Shown here: one piece after another, positions 44,442 to 54,123 of the stretch
How the letters are laid out: each line of letters opens with the position of its first letter
Numbering within the stretch: the first letter of the stretch is position 1
Assembly (NCBI RefSeq): GCF_005930355.1
Contig: NZ_VDBO01000001.1
Location: 903,339-967,338, forward strand
Direction of reading: 5' to 3'
DNA length: 64,000 nt
Origin: Paenibacillus sinopodophylli
Lineage (GTDB): Bacteria > Bacillota > Bacilli > Paenibacillales > Paenibacillaceae
The notes under the pieces: model-generated
What the model saw: only the letters and a program-made list of their open reading frames with translations
Database searches by the model: none
Told to the model about the DNA's origin: nothing
Position numbers and translations under genes: made by a program

Positions 44442-46814
44442 TTATTTCACCTCTCCTTCGACTGCAATTAATGGCATGCTCATCTCGAATGATCCCACGG
44501 CTGTAACTTTCATACGAAGGAATTCATTATGAATCAGGTGTTCGCTTGGAGCAGCCATCGCAGCCTGAATATCCGTCCACTTGCCAGTCGTGTCATTCCA
44601 AATTGAAATGATCTTGCTCACATTCTGCATTCCGTTCAATATCGTAATATCAAGCTTATCGTAAGTAACGGAGCTGGCATTAGGCAATTGATATTCGAAT
44701 ACAAGTTCTCCATCATTAAAGGAATACATATTATTTCCATGGCTATTTAAACTCTGTAAGTTATTTTGTATAATAATCGGACGAATAAAGCCCGATGGTA
44801 TGAGCAAGCGTTTATCGTCCAAAAAAGTCGTTTCAAGGCGTTGTGACCAGAGCTCAAGTTCATCTGTTTCAACACGATCGCCATTTACTTTGAACGTTTT
44901 GTCATGCTTCGTACGGAAACCAACGATCATCGGAACAGGAGATACAATTCCTCCATTATTGTTATTAAAGTAGGTATCTACTAGTTCACGATGGCGGCTG
45001 AATTCATCATTCATGTGATTTGACGGATACTGGAATATCATATTTCCGTAGGAATAAAAGCCTGATTGTTGGAAACTTCCTTTGTTAACCTTAACTGCGC
45101 CGCTTTCTCCCTGTTTCAGGTCGCCAATCATCGAAACCGTACCATTCATCAGAACAGCGACATGGGTAAGATCAGCAATGGTATCGTTTTTCACGGTTAC
45201 TTCCAAATCATTATTCAAACGCTTATACCCAAGCGTCAGTTGACCCGGATCGGTTTCCATCATTCTGCGATCCATCCACAGCTTGCGAGTTGACCAGTAA
45301 GGAACAGATCGCCAAACCATCGATGTTTTTTCATCTCCGATTACAACTTGCGTATTACCGTCTAGTACAAGCCCACTGTTCTGAAAATTATTTTCCGAAT
45401 ACGGCTTTATGTTTAGTTTCTCTTCAAACTCAGCTTTCACTGTTCCACCTGTCGGTATGAAGACGGCTGTCGCACCTGATCGAACGGCATCACCTTGTCC
45501 AGTGAGCTCGATAATCTCAATCGTATGAGCAGACTTCGCTCGCTTATCCTCTGCTCCTATGTAGAAAATTGAAATGCCAGTAATGACAGCCAAACAAGGT
45601 ATGAGCCACCAAGACCATTCCCGCCGATCCGTTTTTGACAATAGGAAATAGAGTACAGGCGCCACGATAACCATGTAGCCAATAAACATCATAATGAGCA
45701 ATGTCATATTAGGAGGCTTAATTGATGGAAAACGGTCTACTAGGTTATTCAAGCTCCAATACAAATCAGAATTATTGATAATGCTTCCAGGCTGCAACGG
45801 CAGGATGCTGTCATTCAGCAAGGTTGCAAAAAACAACGCGCTGCCTGCTGCCGTAGCCAGCGGTTCAAGTGATGGGTCGAAAGCAACATATTTGACACTT
45901 CCAAATCCGACTGTTCTCGAAATGGCAAGCGGAATGCCGCCTTCTGCTTGATCGATGTTCCCTTCAGTAATTATGCCAGTGGAAACAGTAACAGGTGTAG
46001 GTAGTTTGATTACCGTTTTGTTGCCATCATTGACCGATATTTGATTCGTGATCTGTGTCGTACCTGTTGCTGTGAACGGAGTAATCTCTGCAAAGCCCGC
46101 AGCTGTCTTCGCATATCCGGCACCACCTGAGAGTACGAGTGTCCCTCCTTGCCTGACCCAGTCCTCAATCGCTTTAAGCTTCTGCTCGTTCCAATCACTT
46201 GTTGAGGTGTCGTTAATGACAAGCACATCCAACGCATTCAAAAGGGCCGCATCCGTTGGAAGCTCTGATTCTACGACTGGAATAATCGATATATCATAGC
46301 CCGTTTGATTCAATGACGGCATGAAATTCAGCGTATTCGAATCACGTGATACGATTCCAATCGTGCTACTGCTCATTCCATTAGTCGATATGAAGTCATT
46401 TCCGATCATTCTAATGCTTTTTCCTGATTTGAAGGAGCCTTGAAAATAGCGGATTTTGTTATTGTTTGCATTTAACATGTCACCAGGGATGGATGCTGAT
46501 AATGTAATAACTGATCCCATAGGCAGGTCAACCGGTATAATAATGTCGCTTGTCGCTTGTGTACTCTGCATCATATAAGAAATGACAAGCTCACCTTTCA
46601 AATCCTCATCCGTCGAATTCGTTAACGATAACTTCACTGGATACCATTCATCTTGCTTCACGGAGCCTTTAAAGCCGGCTATTGCGTTCAAGATGATCCC
46701 GTTTTCTGAAGTTGCGGCTTGTGCCCCTCCTGTTGAGACAAGCATTAAGGCAAGCATGCTAAATAAGACTACCAGCGCAGCAGTCCGTTTCCCATTTTTT
46801 CTCAATTGTTTCAC
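44442..46814 (-). CDS. Exported membrane protein heading the ABC/MoxR/vWA block, function unknown
   Basis: Up to 790 residues. A signal peptide (LVVLFSMLALMLVSTGGAQA) is followed by a beta-rich domain and an amidotransferase-like segment (ALDVLVINDTSTSDW, WVRQGGTLVLSGGAGY). Two adjacent membrane helices occur near residues 370-420 (MTLLIMMFIGYMVIVAPVLY), and a second long beta-rich region follows. The GTG start at 46814 sits directly after GGAGG; a TTG three codons later has better spacing from that site, while GAGGGG further up would serve the GTG. It is probably the first gene of the operon, 182 nt from the YbjQ-family gene. Confidence 0.8.
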   Translation of the reverse strand: MKQLRKNGKRTAALVVLFSMLALMLVSTGGAQAATSENGIILNAIAGFKGSVKQDEWYPVKLSLTNSTDEDLKGELVISYMMQSTQATSDIIIPVDLPMGSVITLSASIPGDMLNANNNKIRYFQGSFKSGKSIRMIGNDFISTNGMSSSTIGIVSRDSNTLNFMPSLNQTGYDISIIPVVESELPTDAALLNALDVLVINDTSTSDWNEQKLKAIEDWVRQGGTLVLSGGAGYAKTAAGFAEITPFTATGTTQITNQISVNDGNKTVIKLPTPVTVSTGIITEGNIDQAEGGIPLAISRTVGFGSVKYVAFDPSLEPLATAAGSALFFATLLNDSILPLQPGSIINNSDLYWSLNNLVDRFPSIKPPNMTLLIMMFIGYMVIVAPVLYFLLSKTDRREWSWWLIPCLAVITGISIFYIGAEDKRAKSAHTIEIIELTGQGDAVRSGATAVFIPTGGTVKAEFEEKLNIKPYSENNFQNSGLVLDGNTQVVIGDEKTSMVWRSVPYWSTRKLWMDRRMMETDPGQLTLGYKRLNNDLEVTVKNDTIADLTHVAVLMNGTVSMIGDLKQGESGAVKVNKGSFQQSGFYSYGNMIFQYPSNHMNDEFSRHRELVDTYFNNNNGGIVSPVPMIVGFRTKHDKTFKVNGDRVETDELELWSQRLETTFLDDKRLLIPSGFIRPIIIQNNLQSLNSHGNNMYSFNDGELVFEYQLPNASSVTYDKLDITILNGMQNVSKIISIWNDTTGKWTDIQAAMAAPSEHLIHNEFLRMKVTAVGSFEMSMPLIAVEGEVK

Positions 46815-46914
46815 CCTCCGACCCCTCTCTTTATTTTCGAAATCATGTACATCCTTATTTTAACGTTTTTTACAATCGAAAGGTTGCAATAATTCCCAAT
46901 TTAGTAATTTCCCC

Positions 46915-46978
46915 AAAACAAAAAACGACAAAGCTCGATTGCATAAGCACAGCTTATGCTAATCAGAACTTTGCCGTT
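46915..46978 (-). terminator. Terminator downstream of ybjQ-family gene
   Basis: Long hairpin with inner perfect GCATAAGC/GCTTATGC (46941-46948, 46952-46959) and outer CAAAG/CTTTG and AACG/CGTT pairs. On the minus strand it ends in a T-rich run. It separates the YbjQ-family gene from the vWA/ABC block. Confidence 0.8.
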
Positions 46979-46996
46979 TTCGTTTAAACGGTTATT

Positions 46997-47308
46997 TTAG
47001 AGACGAACGGCCGTTCCACTGACAGCGACCATAAGCATTCCGTCGCGAATGACTTCATAATCAATATCGATCGCTACAACTGCATTTGCTCCCAGAACAG
47101 CCGCTTGATTTTTCATTTCTCCGAATGCGACATCGCGCGCTTCCTTCAGCTTGCTCTCATATGCTCCTGATCTGCCGCCTACTATGTCGGTAATTGATGC
47201 GAAGAAATCCCGTACAACATTAGCACCCATAATGGCTTCCCCAGTTACCACTCCTACATACTCTTGAATGGGACGTCCTTCAATTGTTGGTGTAGTTGAT
47301 ACTAGCAT
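46997..47308 (-). CDS. YbjQ-family (UPF0145) protein
   Basis: 103 residues from [11 protein letters not shown], with GGAGGAG seven nt ahead. The whole length matches the YbjQ family: [70 protein letters not shown]. The fold forms pentamers, and some members were once called heavy-metal-binding, without proven activity. It is monocistronic with its own terminator. Confidence 0.93.
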   Translation of the reverse strand: MLVSTTPTIEGRPIQEYVGVVTGEAIMGANVVRDFFASITDIVGGRSGAYESKLKEARDVAFGEMKNQAAVLGANAVVAIDIDYEVIRDGMLMVAVSGTAVRL

Positions 47309-47388
47309 GATCAAGCTCCTCCCGCTTCTCATTGAAGCCTAAGTTATTTAGTCTTCTGTAGTACGTTGATGATGCAGCAATGTTCCAA

Positions 47389-47727
47389 TTATTGTACATC
47401 CAACTCTGTAATGGTTAGTTTTACGAGCTTATCCGAATAAGAATCAATCGTCATCGTTACGCGAACACCAAACTCCCTCGTATCCTTACGCAGCCAAAGC
47501 ACGAAGCTTTCTGACGCTTTACCGCTTGGAAGCAGTTTTCTTCCTTCGTATTTATAATCAATGATCGAAGCATTCCGATACGTTTTTGACGTCTCTTCAA
47601 CTGCAAGCTTACCCCACTTCGCGTAGGTAGGCTCAGCCAAGATGGCAGACTCCTCCGCGGGTGTTAGGTCCGAATGAGTAAGACTAAGCAATACCAATAC
47701 AGCCTTCATGACAATATGACGCAGCAT
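47389..47727 (-). CDS. DUF3889 exported protein
   Basis: 112 residues with a short N-terminal hydrophobic segment (MKAVLVLLSLTHS) that may be a signal peptide. The core is PTYAKWGKLAVEETSKTY, then ASIIDYKYEGRKLLPSGKASESF and the DTREFGVRVTMTID block, which fits the DUF3889 family of secreted proteins of Bacilli (YqzG-like). Function unknown. Repeat copy E lies about 130 nt upstream on the opposite strand. Confidence 0.8.
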   Translation of the reverse strand: MLRHIVMKAVLVLLSLTHSDLTPAEESAILAEPTYAKWGKLAVEETSKTYRNASIIDYKYEGRKLLPSGKASESFVLWLRKDTREFGVRVTMTIDSYSDKLVKLTITELDVQ

Positions 47728-47859
47728 GTGAAAACCACCTACCCATATAAATAGAATAATTCATAGGATAGCCTCGTCACGTTTTTCTTATTCCTGCAAT
47801 TTGAATATCTAAGAACCGTTCGACTAGATGATCTGATGCAAAACAGCCATATTTAAGAA

Positions 47860-47948
47860 GAAACGCCTCACTGCGTCCTTACTGCAGACGCCATCGTTTC
47901 AACGAAACATATAGAGTAAGGATGAACAAACTCATATCCATTCCTATA
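47860..47948 (+). repeat. Two-hairpin dispersed repeat, copy E
   Basis: Hairpin 1: GAAACG (47860-47865) with CGTTTC (47895-47900) and inner GCGTC/GACGC. Hairpin 2: TATAG (47910-47914) with CTATA (47944-47948), and inner GGAT/ATCC. It shares most of its bases with copy A. It lies between the SwrC-type pump terminator and the DUF3889 gene. Confidence 0.75.
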
Positions 47949-47954
47949 CGTCAT

Positions 47955-47989
47955 AAAAAAACTGCCACTGGGATTAACCGAGTGACAGT
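47955..47989 (-). terminator. Terminator downstream of the SwrC-type pump
   Basis: ACTGCCACTGG (47961-47971) pairs with CCGAGTGACAGT (47978-47989) with few mismatches. On the minus strand the stem is followed by seven T residues. It ends the kinase-regulator-pump transcript, about 10 nt after the stop at 47999. Confidence 0.85.
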
Positions 47990-47998
47990 CTTCAAAGC

Positions 47999-50900
47999 TT
48001 ATACTTCTTCAGCTACACGATGCTTCCGTTTGCGATTCAAGAATTCATAAACGACCGGTACGATGATGAGTGTGAGCAGCGTTGAGCTTGTTAAGCCGCC
48101 GATAACCGTCACCGCCATCCCTTTCGAAATAAGACCGCCTGATTCAAACCCGAATGCAAGTGGGAGTAATGCGCCAACGGTAGCAATCGCCGTCATCAAG
48201 ATCGGACGAAGACGCGTACCAGCCGCTTCAATCAACGATTCACGTACAGATAGACCTTCTTTTTCTTTCTGAATCACTCGGTCTACGAGTACGATCGCGT
48301 TCGTAACGACAATTCCGATCAGCATCAGCGCTCCAATCATCGCCGTTACGCTAAGCGTCTCTCCAGCGATAAGCAGTGCGACAAGCGCACCAATAATCGT
48401 GAACGGCAAGGAGAACAGGATAGCAAATGGCGTTACAGCACCGCCGAATGTAATAACAAGTACGAGATATACGACCGCAATTGCAGCTAGCATAGCCAGT
48501 CCAAGCTGCGTAAACGATTCATTGATTTGTTCGGTTACGCCACCCATCTCAATATCAACACCTGCTGGAAGATCCAACTCATCAATCATTTTTTGCAAGT
48601 CTGTAGAAACCTTGCCCACATTAGATGCAGTTACATCTGCGGATACCTCTGCATAGATCCGATCATCTCGCCTTGTAATCGTATTAGGCGATTCACCCTC
48701 TTCAATTGTGACAACATCCTTAAGCGCAACTTCAGCACCTGTTTGCGAAGTCAACGTCACGTTCTCGAGATCTGCCTTACTCTTGTAGGTTTTGGTTTCA
48801 ACCTTCACATAAACGTTGAATTGTTCGCCATCCACTTCAATGGTAGTCAATACCGGACGTTCACGTACCGGACTAAGTGCCATTGCGATTTGACCCGTAG
48901 TTAAGCCATTTGCGCTCAGCTTTTCTTGGTTCGCTACAAGTCGGTATTGCTCATACGTTGCCGACAAGCTGGAATCAATGCCTTTCAAGTCTTTATTATC
49001 AGCAAGCTTCTTCGTTAAATCCTCGACGATCGGTTGGAGCGTCTTCATATCTGGTCCAAATACGAGCATGGAGACACCAGAACCACCCAAACCGCCGCCT
49101 GTGAAGTCCTGCTCCTTCCACTCTCCTTTTCCACCCAATTCTTGAAGAAGTGGAACGATTTTTGCTTTCTCTGCAGTGAAATCAGCATAATCCTCGTTAT
49201 AGCTTAGGTTGAACAGCGCTTGTTTCGACGCACCTGGACTAAACGGGTTTTGCCCCCCGACCGCGTATTGCACAACTGAAATGCCATCGCGCTCAAGCAG
49301 TTGCTTCTCCGCAACTAGCGCCATTTCTTCTACTTGCTCACGAGTTTCGCCTGGTGCTGGATTATAGGAAACAACGATCATTTTCTGTTCATCGCCAGCT
49401 ATAAAGCTAGTACCGATGATAGGCAATAGGAACAAGCTGCCGACAAGTAGGAGTACAGCTAAGCCGAATGCGATACCTTTATGGTTTAGCGACCAGCGGA
49501 GTACACCTTTATACCATTCAGCAAGACGACCTGGCTTATCATGGTTTACTTTTCCTGCTTTCATGCCCTTACGGAACATCATATGCGCAAGCATCGGTAC
49601 AACCGTAATCGCAACGAGGAGCGACGCTAGCAAGGCAAATACGATTGTTAGTGCAAACGGAAGGAAGATTTCGCCGATCATGCCAGAAACAAGTCCAAGC
49701 GGCAGGAAGACGGCAATTGTAACGATTGTTGATGCAAGAATCGGTACGAACATTTCCCTTGTTGCATCCAGAATCAATTCCTTGCCCTTCATTTTTTCAG
49801 TCGGAAGAGCCAATCGTCTATATACGTTCTCAATGACAACAATAGAGTCATCGATAACCCGGCCTATCGCAACCGTCATTGCGCCAAGCGTCATAATATT
49901 CAACGTAATATCCATTTGACTTAGAATGAGCAATGCAATCAGAATCGATAATGGTATCGATACTACTGCAATAATCGTCGATCGAATATCGCGCAAGAAA
50001 ATCATAATGATGATGACTGCGAACAATGCTCCAATAATCGCTTTGCTGATCATCGTATGCACGGAATCCTCTATTGGCTTGCCTTGATCAAGCGTCATCA
50101 CGAATGATAAGCCATCGTTTTTACTCTCAAGCTCTTTGATCTCATCTTTGACGTTATTTACGACATCTACTGTATTCGAATCAGCAGATTTGACGATATT
50201 AAGTCCTATTGCGTCTTCACCGTTCGTTCTTGAGATAGACTCTGCTTTGCCGATGATGCTAATATCAGCAACATCACTAAGCTTAACGCCCGGCACAATG
50301 ACCATGTTTTTCAAATCATCTTCGGTAGTAATGTTGCCATCCACAAACAATGCTTTCTCGGAATCGCCGAACTCATAAATGCCGAGTGGAACCGACAAGA
50401 CAGATGCTTGGACGATGCCCTTCACCATATCCTCAGTCAAACCGATTTCCTTAAGCTTTTCTTGTTTGAAGGCAAGCTCGCCTTCTTTCACATTCTGTCC
50501 GGAAATTTGAACACTTGCTACACCTTCAATACCCTGTAAGCGCGGCAGCACATTATCCTGCACAGCTTTCGTAAGCTGCTCTAGGTCAACGCTTTCGTTA
50601 GATACGCTTAACGATACAACAGGGAATGCATTCAAGCTAATTCGAGACACGGATGGCTGCTGAGCACCTTCAGGAAGCGTCAGCTCCGAGAGAAGGTTTT
50701 TCACCTCCGACTCTGCTTTGTCCATATCCGTCTCATAGGAATACTCAACAACAACGGATGAGGCATTCTCATAAGAGGTTGAGCTGATGAGCTTAACACC
50801 CTTTAGATTGCGAGTTCTCTGTTCAATCGGCTTCGTAATCTTCTCCATAATTTCTTCTGGAGCTGCACCTGGGTAAACCGTCGTGACACTAACGATCGGA

Positions 50901-51028
50901 ACTGTAATGTCAGGCAAAGTTTCCATTTTCATGTTCAATCCAGAATACAGTCCTGCGAATAAAACAAGCAATGTCAGAATCCATAAAGCAAATTTGTTAT
51001 TCAGCGAAAACTTAATCATACTCTTCAA
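47999..51028 (-). CDS. swrC: RND-family efflux pump, SwrC/AcrB-like
   Basis: 1009 residues with the RND two-fold plan: TM1 (LWILTLLVLFAGLYSGL), a large external loop, six helices, then repeat. TM4 holds the proton-relay pair in GRVIDDSIVVIENVYRR. PGAAPEEIMEKITKPIEQ and IGTSFIAGDEQ are family features. In B. subtilis SwrC exports surfactin and supports swarming; here the substrate is inferred only. TTG at 51028 and ATG at 51019 are both possible starts. It follows the response regulator by 25 nt, so the two-component system probably controls it. Confidence 0.9.
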   Translation of the reverse strand: MKSMIKFSLNNKFALWILTLLVLFAGLYSGLNMKMETLPDITVPIVSVTTVYPGAAPEEIMEKITKPIEQRTRNLKGVKLISSTSYENASSVVVEYSYETDMDKAESEVKNLLSELTLPEGAQQPSVSRISLNAFPVVSLSVSNESVDLEQLTKAVQDNVLPRLQGIEGVASVQISGQNVKEGELAFKQEKLKEIGLTEDMVKGIVQASVLSVPLGIYEFGDSEKALFVDGNITTEDDLKNMVIVPGVKLSDVADISIIGKAESISRTNGEDAIGLNIVKSADSNTVDVVNNVKDEIKELESKNDGLSFVMTLDQGKPIEDSVHTMISKAIIGALFAVIIIMIFLRDIRSTIIAVVSIPLSILIALLILSQMDITLNIMTLGAMTVAIGRVIDDSIVVIENVYRRLALPTEKMKGKELILDATREMFVPILASTIVTIAVFLPLGLVSGMIGEIFLPFALTIVFALLASLLVAITVVPMLAHMMFRKGMKAGKVNHDKPGRLAEWYKGVLRWSLNHKGIAFGLAVLLLVGSLFLLPIIGTSFIAGDEQKMIVVSYNPAPGETREQVEEMALVAEKQLLERDGISVVQYAVGGQNPFSPGASKQALFNLSYNEDYADFTAEKAKIVPLLQELGGKGEWKEQDFTGGGLGGSGVSMLVFGPDMKTLQPIVEDLTKKLADNKDLKGIDSSLSATYEQYRLVANQEKLSANGLTTGQIAMALSPVRERPVLTTIEVDGEQFNVYVKVETKTYKSKADLENVTLTSQTGAEVALKDVVTIEEGESPNTITRRDDRIYAEVSADVTASNVGKVSTDLQKMIDELDLPAGVDIEMGGVTEQINESFTQLGLAMLAAIAVVYLVLVITFGGAVTPFAILFSLPFTIIGALVALLIAGETLSVTAMIGALMLIGIVVTNAIVLVDRVIQKEKEGLSVRESLIEAAGTRLRPILMTAIATVGALLPLAFGFESGGLISKGMAVTVIGGLTSSTLLTLIIVPVVYEFLNRKRKHRVAEEV

Positions 51029-51053
51029 CCTGTTCCACTCCCTTGTTTTCTAT

Positions 51054-51743
51054 CTACACTTTGAATCGATAGCCGACTCCCCATATTGTCTCGATATATT
51101 GGGGTTTAGACGGATCATGCTCTATTTTCTCGCGCAGCCTCCGAATATGAACCGTGACCGTAGCTGCGTCGCCATTGGATTCCAATCCCCAAATCCTCTC
51201 AAATAGCTCTTCCTTCTCAAACACACGATTGGGATGTGAGGCAAGTAGAAGTACGAGCTCATATTCCTTGGAAGTCAGCATCGCTTCTTTCTCGTGAATC
51301 ATGACTCGGCGCGAGAGCTTGTCAATAAACAAGCCGCGAATGCGGATATGCTCGCCTCGCTCGTTGTTATTTGCCGTTAAGCGCTCATATCTTGCCAAAT
51401 GCGCCTTCACCCTTGCCACAAGCTCGCTTGGACTAAAGGGCTTCGTCATATAATCGTCTGCGCCAAGTCCGAGACCGCGTATTTTGTCGATATCCTCTTT
51501 TTTGGCGGTAACCATTAGCACTGGAATATTTGTAGATTGTCTAATTTGACGGCAAATCTCGAAGCCGTCCATTTTGGGGAGCATAACATCCAATATAATA
51601 AGATCATACCCTCCATCTAATGCTTTCTGAAGTCCGATATCGCCCCTGCCCTCGATGTGTACAGTGAAGCCGTAGCTTTCCAAATAATCACGTTCAAGCT
51701 CGGCAATGGCTTTCTCGTCCTCAATGATTAGTATGTTCTTCAT
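51054..51743 (-). CDS. OmpR/PhoB-family response regulator
   Basis: 229 residues. Receiver domain: acidic pocket LIIEDEKAIAE, phospho-acceptor Asp in LIILDVMLPKMDGFE, Lys in TKPFSPSELVARV. The C-terminal winged helix has MLTSKEYELVLLLASHP and VTVHIRRLREKIEHDP, ending in TIWGVGYRF. The start ATG lies inside the 3' end of the kinase gene, overlapping by 23 nt, preceded by GGTGGG. It is transcribed after the kinase and before the RND pump. Confidence 0.96.
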   Translation of the reverse strand: MKNILIIEDEKAIAELERDYLESYGFTVHIEGRGDIGLQKALDGGYDLIILDVMLPKMDGFEICRQIRQSTNIPVLMVTAKKEDIDKIRGLGLGADDYMTKPFSPSELVARVKAHLARYERLTANNNERGEHIRIRGLFIDKLSRRVMIHEKEAMLTSKEYELVLLLASHPNRVFEKEELFERIWGLESNGDAATVTVHIRRLREKIEHDPSKPQYIETIWGVGYRFKV

Positions 51744-53199
51744 AATCGCCCACCGTTTTGACGGTTGTTGATTTCGGCAGCTTCAAGCAAAACCTTGCAC
51801 CGCCCTGCTCAGCGTTCTCAGCCCAAACCGAACCGCCATGCCCTTCAATTATTTGTTTAACAATGGCGAGTCCAAGCCCGCTTCCTCCTGTTTCTAAGTT
51901 GCGTGATTGCTCAGCGCGATAGAAGCGGTCAAATATAAACGGCAAATCGGCCTCTTCAATACCTGGCCCTGAATCTTCAATGACAATTAAAGCATGATGC
52001 TGAAGCTCTCTCACCCTCACAAAAATCCGTTTATTCTCTAGTTCATTGTCCTGACCCATAAATTTAACGCAATTGTTTAATATGTTTGTCAGAACACGGC
52101 TCAGCTTATCCGGATCGGCAGCGATGATGAGCGGCTCAGTCACCAGACTTGGATAGATCAGCTCTACATCAGACTTCTCTAGATCGAAGCGTTGCTCGTC
52201 CAAGAAATGCTCCAAATAACGTCGAATGTCCAGTCCTTTGAAATCAAAGGCTACGGTCTGAAGATCGAGCTTTGAGAAGAGAAACAGCTCATCAATCAAT
52301 TGATCCATGTCGGTTGCTTTTCGATAGATCGTTTCCATGTACCGAATTCGTTTCTCATCCGTATTGGCGATGCCGTCCATGATTCCTTCTACATAACCTT
52401 TGATGGCTGATATCGGTGTTTTTAAGTCATGTGATATATGAGAAAGCAGCATCTTTCGATTTTCTTCGTACTGCAGACTTTGGTCGATCGATTGCTTCAG
52501 CCTAACCCTCATATCCTCGAAAGCATTACTCAACTGTCCGATCTCTCCCTTCGTTGTTGATTCAACCTTATGGGAAAGATCGCCATCCTTAATATGCAGA
52601 ACAGCTGACTCTAGCTTCTTAATGGGGCGAATAATGCTTCTCGAAACGAAATACGTTAGCAGCAAACTGCTCAATCCGATAAATGCCAGGCTGAAAATCG
52701 TCCCTATTGGTCGCCAATATATAGGAACCGTATCATTTCTTCTAAACAAAAGCGCGTTACCGATCCCTCCGTCCGGGTACTCGAAGTCTATGACGTCTAC
52801 TTCGAAAGGATATGAATTAAAGCTGACGGTGGATGGCTGCTCGTCCAAGAATCGTCCCCAATCCTGATTTGGGGCGGTCTCAGCCAGAAACGGCGCAACA
52901 GATGTCATTTGCCGATCTCTAAAAATAACGAGCCCTGCCCACTGCTCACCGAGCCTGTTTTGGATTTCTGCAACATACTCTTCCTTCTCAAGCTCGCCTG
53001 CATCTTTGCGAAGCACGTAAGAAAGCTCGCCGTACACTAGCGCCTGTAGGTAAGGCTCTTTATTCTCATGTTCAAAGTATTGTCTTACATCCTCAACTCC
53101 GCGAGCATAAAAAACGAATAACATAAATGCGCACATCATAATGAGGGGCAAAACCACCATCGCTAAGTAAGACATGTAAAGCTTTACTCGAATCGACAA
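51721..53199 (-). CDS. Sensor histidine kinase
   Basis: 492 residues. Two membrane helices (about 8-28 and 165-187) flank an external sensing domain of about 135 residues. HAMP domain (SRSIIRPIKKLESAVLHI), HisKA box LLSHISHDLKTPISAIKGY with the phospho-His, N box ILNNCVKFM, G1 IVIEDSGPGIEE and G2 GGSGLGLAIVKQI follow in order. It heads a kinase-regulator-RND pump operon and probably senses envelope stress or an amphiphile, which is inference from the pump. Confidence 0.95.
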   Translation of the reverse strand: MSIRVKLYMSYLAMVVLPLIMMCAFMLFVFYARGVEDVRQYFEHENKEPYLQALVYGELSYVLRKDAGELEKEEYVAEIQNRLGEQWAGLVIFRDRQMTSVAPFLAETAPNQDWGRFLDEQPSTVSFNSYPFEVDVIDFEYPDGGIGNALLFRRNDTVPIYWRPIGTIFSLAFIGLSSLLLTYFVSRSIIRPIKKLESAVLHIKDGDLSHKVESTTKGEIGQLSNAFEDMRVRLKQSIDQSLQYEENRKMLLSHISHDLKTPISAIKGYVEGIMDGIANTDEKRIRYMETIYRKATDMDQLIDELFLFSKLDLQTVAFDFKGLDIRRYLEHFLDEQRFDLEKSDVELIYPSLVTEPLIIAADPDKLSRVLTNILNNCVKFMGQDNELENKRIFVRVRELQHHALIVIEDSGPGIEEADLPFIFDRFYRAEQSRNLETGGSGLGLAIVKQIIEGHGGSVWAENAEQGGARFCLKLPKSTTVKTVGDYEEHTNH

Positions 53200-53406
53200 T
53201 TCCGCTCACGCCTCGCTCAACAATATCTTCCCAACTAATGTTTATCATAATGTCTATTTCTAAACGAACTTGTAACCATTTCTTACAAAACTATTACGTT
53301 TGGCCGCCAGAGCCGTAATAACTGAATATGCATTTATTTAACTACGTTAAATTATTATGTTGTTAATTAAATGAATGAGCATACCTGACCGACTGAAATT
53401 AGGTGT

Positions 53407-53952
53407 CTATTCGTTACTTAATGTACCAAATTTAGGCAGAGGCCAAATACGCAGTACAGCTTTGCCTTCAATGCTGGATCGGGCAATGGTTCCGATTGAT
53501 CGACTGTCCATACTATGTTCGCGGTTGTCTCCCATAACAAATAACTGTCCTTCTTCTACCGTATAAGGAACAGCGACACTGCCTGCATTTGTTTGTCCTT
53601 TGACGTATTGCTCCTCGATTTTTTCATCGTTCAAATAGACTTCACCTTCACGAATATCAATGACATCACCCGGTAGTCCTACAACACGTTTAATCAACCT
53701 AAGCTCGCTCTCAGGTCCGCTAATGATGACGATATCACCATGACGCGGCTCATGGAAATGATAAGACCATTTGTCTTCTATTAGCCGCTGACCGGCTACG
53801 AGCGTATTCTGCATGGAAACATTTTGAACCTCAGATTGCGCATATACATAGTTCTGAAACAACAGTGCGACTACTACAGCAATACCTAGGGATACTGTCC
53901 ATTCCCTTATTTCTTTCCATACGCTTTTTGAACCACGATTTTCGCTATTCAT
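53407..53952 (-). CDS. sipS: Signal peptidase I
   Basis: 181 residues, the short single-helix form of Gram-positive type I signal peptidases. One N-terminal membrane helix (VSLGIAVVVALLFQNYVYA) is followed by catalytic Ser in VQNVSMQNTL, the Lys in LRLIKRVVGLPGD, and the conserved GDNREHSMDSRSIG. The active site faces outside and cleaves preproteins. It stands alone between the kinase and the MFS gene; bacilli usually carry several copies. The symbol indicates type, not orthology to a specific paralogue. Confidence 0.94.
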   Translation of the reverse strand: MNSENRGSKSVWKEIREWTVSLGIAVVVALLFQNYVYAQSEVQNVSMQNTLVAGQRLIEDKWSYHFHEPRHGDIVIISGPESELRLIKRVVGLPGDVIDIREGEVYLNDEKIEEQYVKGQTNAGSVAVPYTVEEGQLFVMGDNREHSMDSRSIGTIARSSIEGKAVLRIWPLPKFGTLSNE

Positions 53953-54123
53953 TATTGTTCACCTCTTCGTTTATTAACGGCAAAATTTAGCTGTCCGATT
54001 ACAATACCTCTGCTTTATACGCTTCACATTAGGGATAAGTTCCCAAATGCCCTTGAAAAATGAGGAGTGACAACGGCGAGTGTAATACGCTAAAGTAAAA
54101 AAAGAGAGGGGACTACTGCTGCT

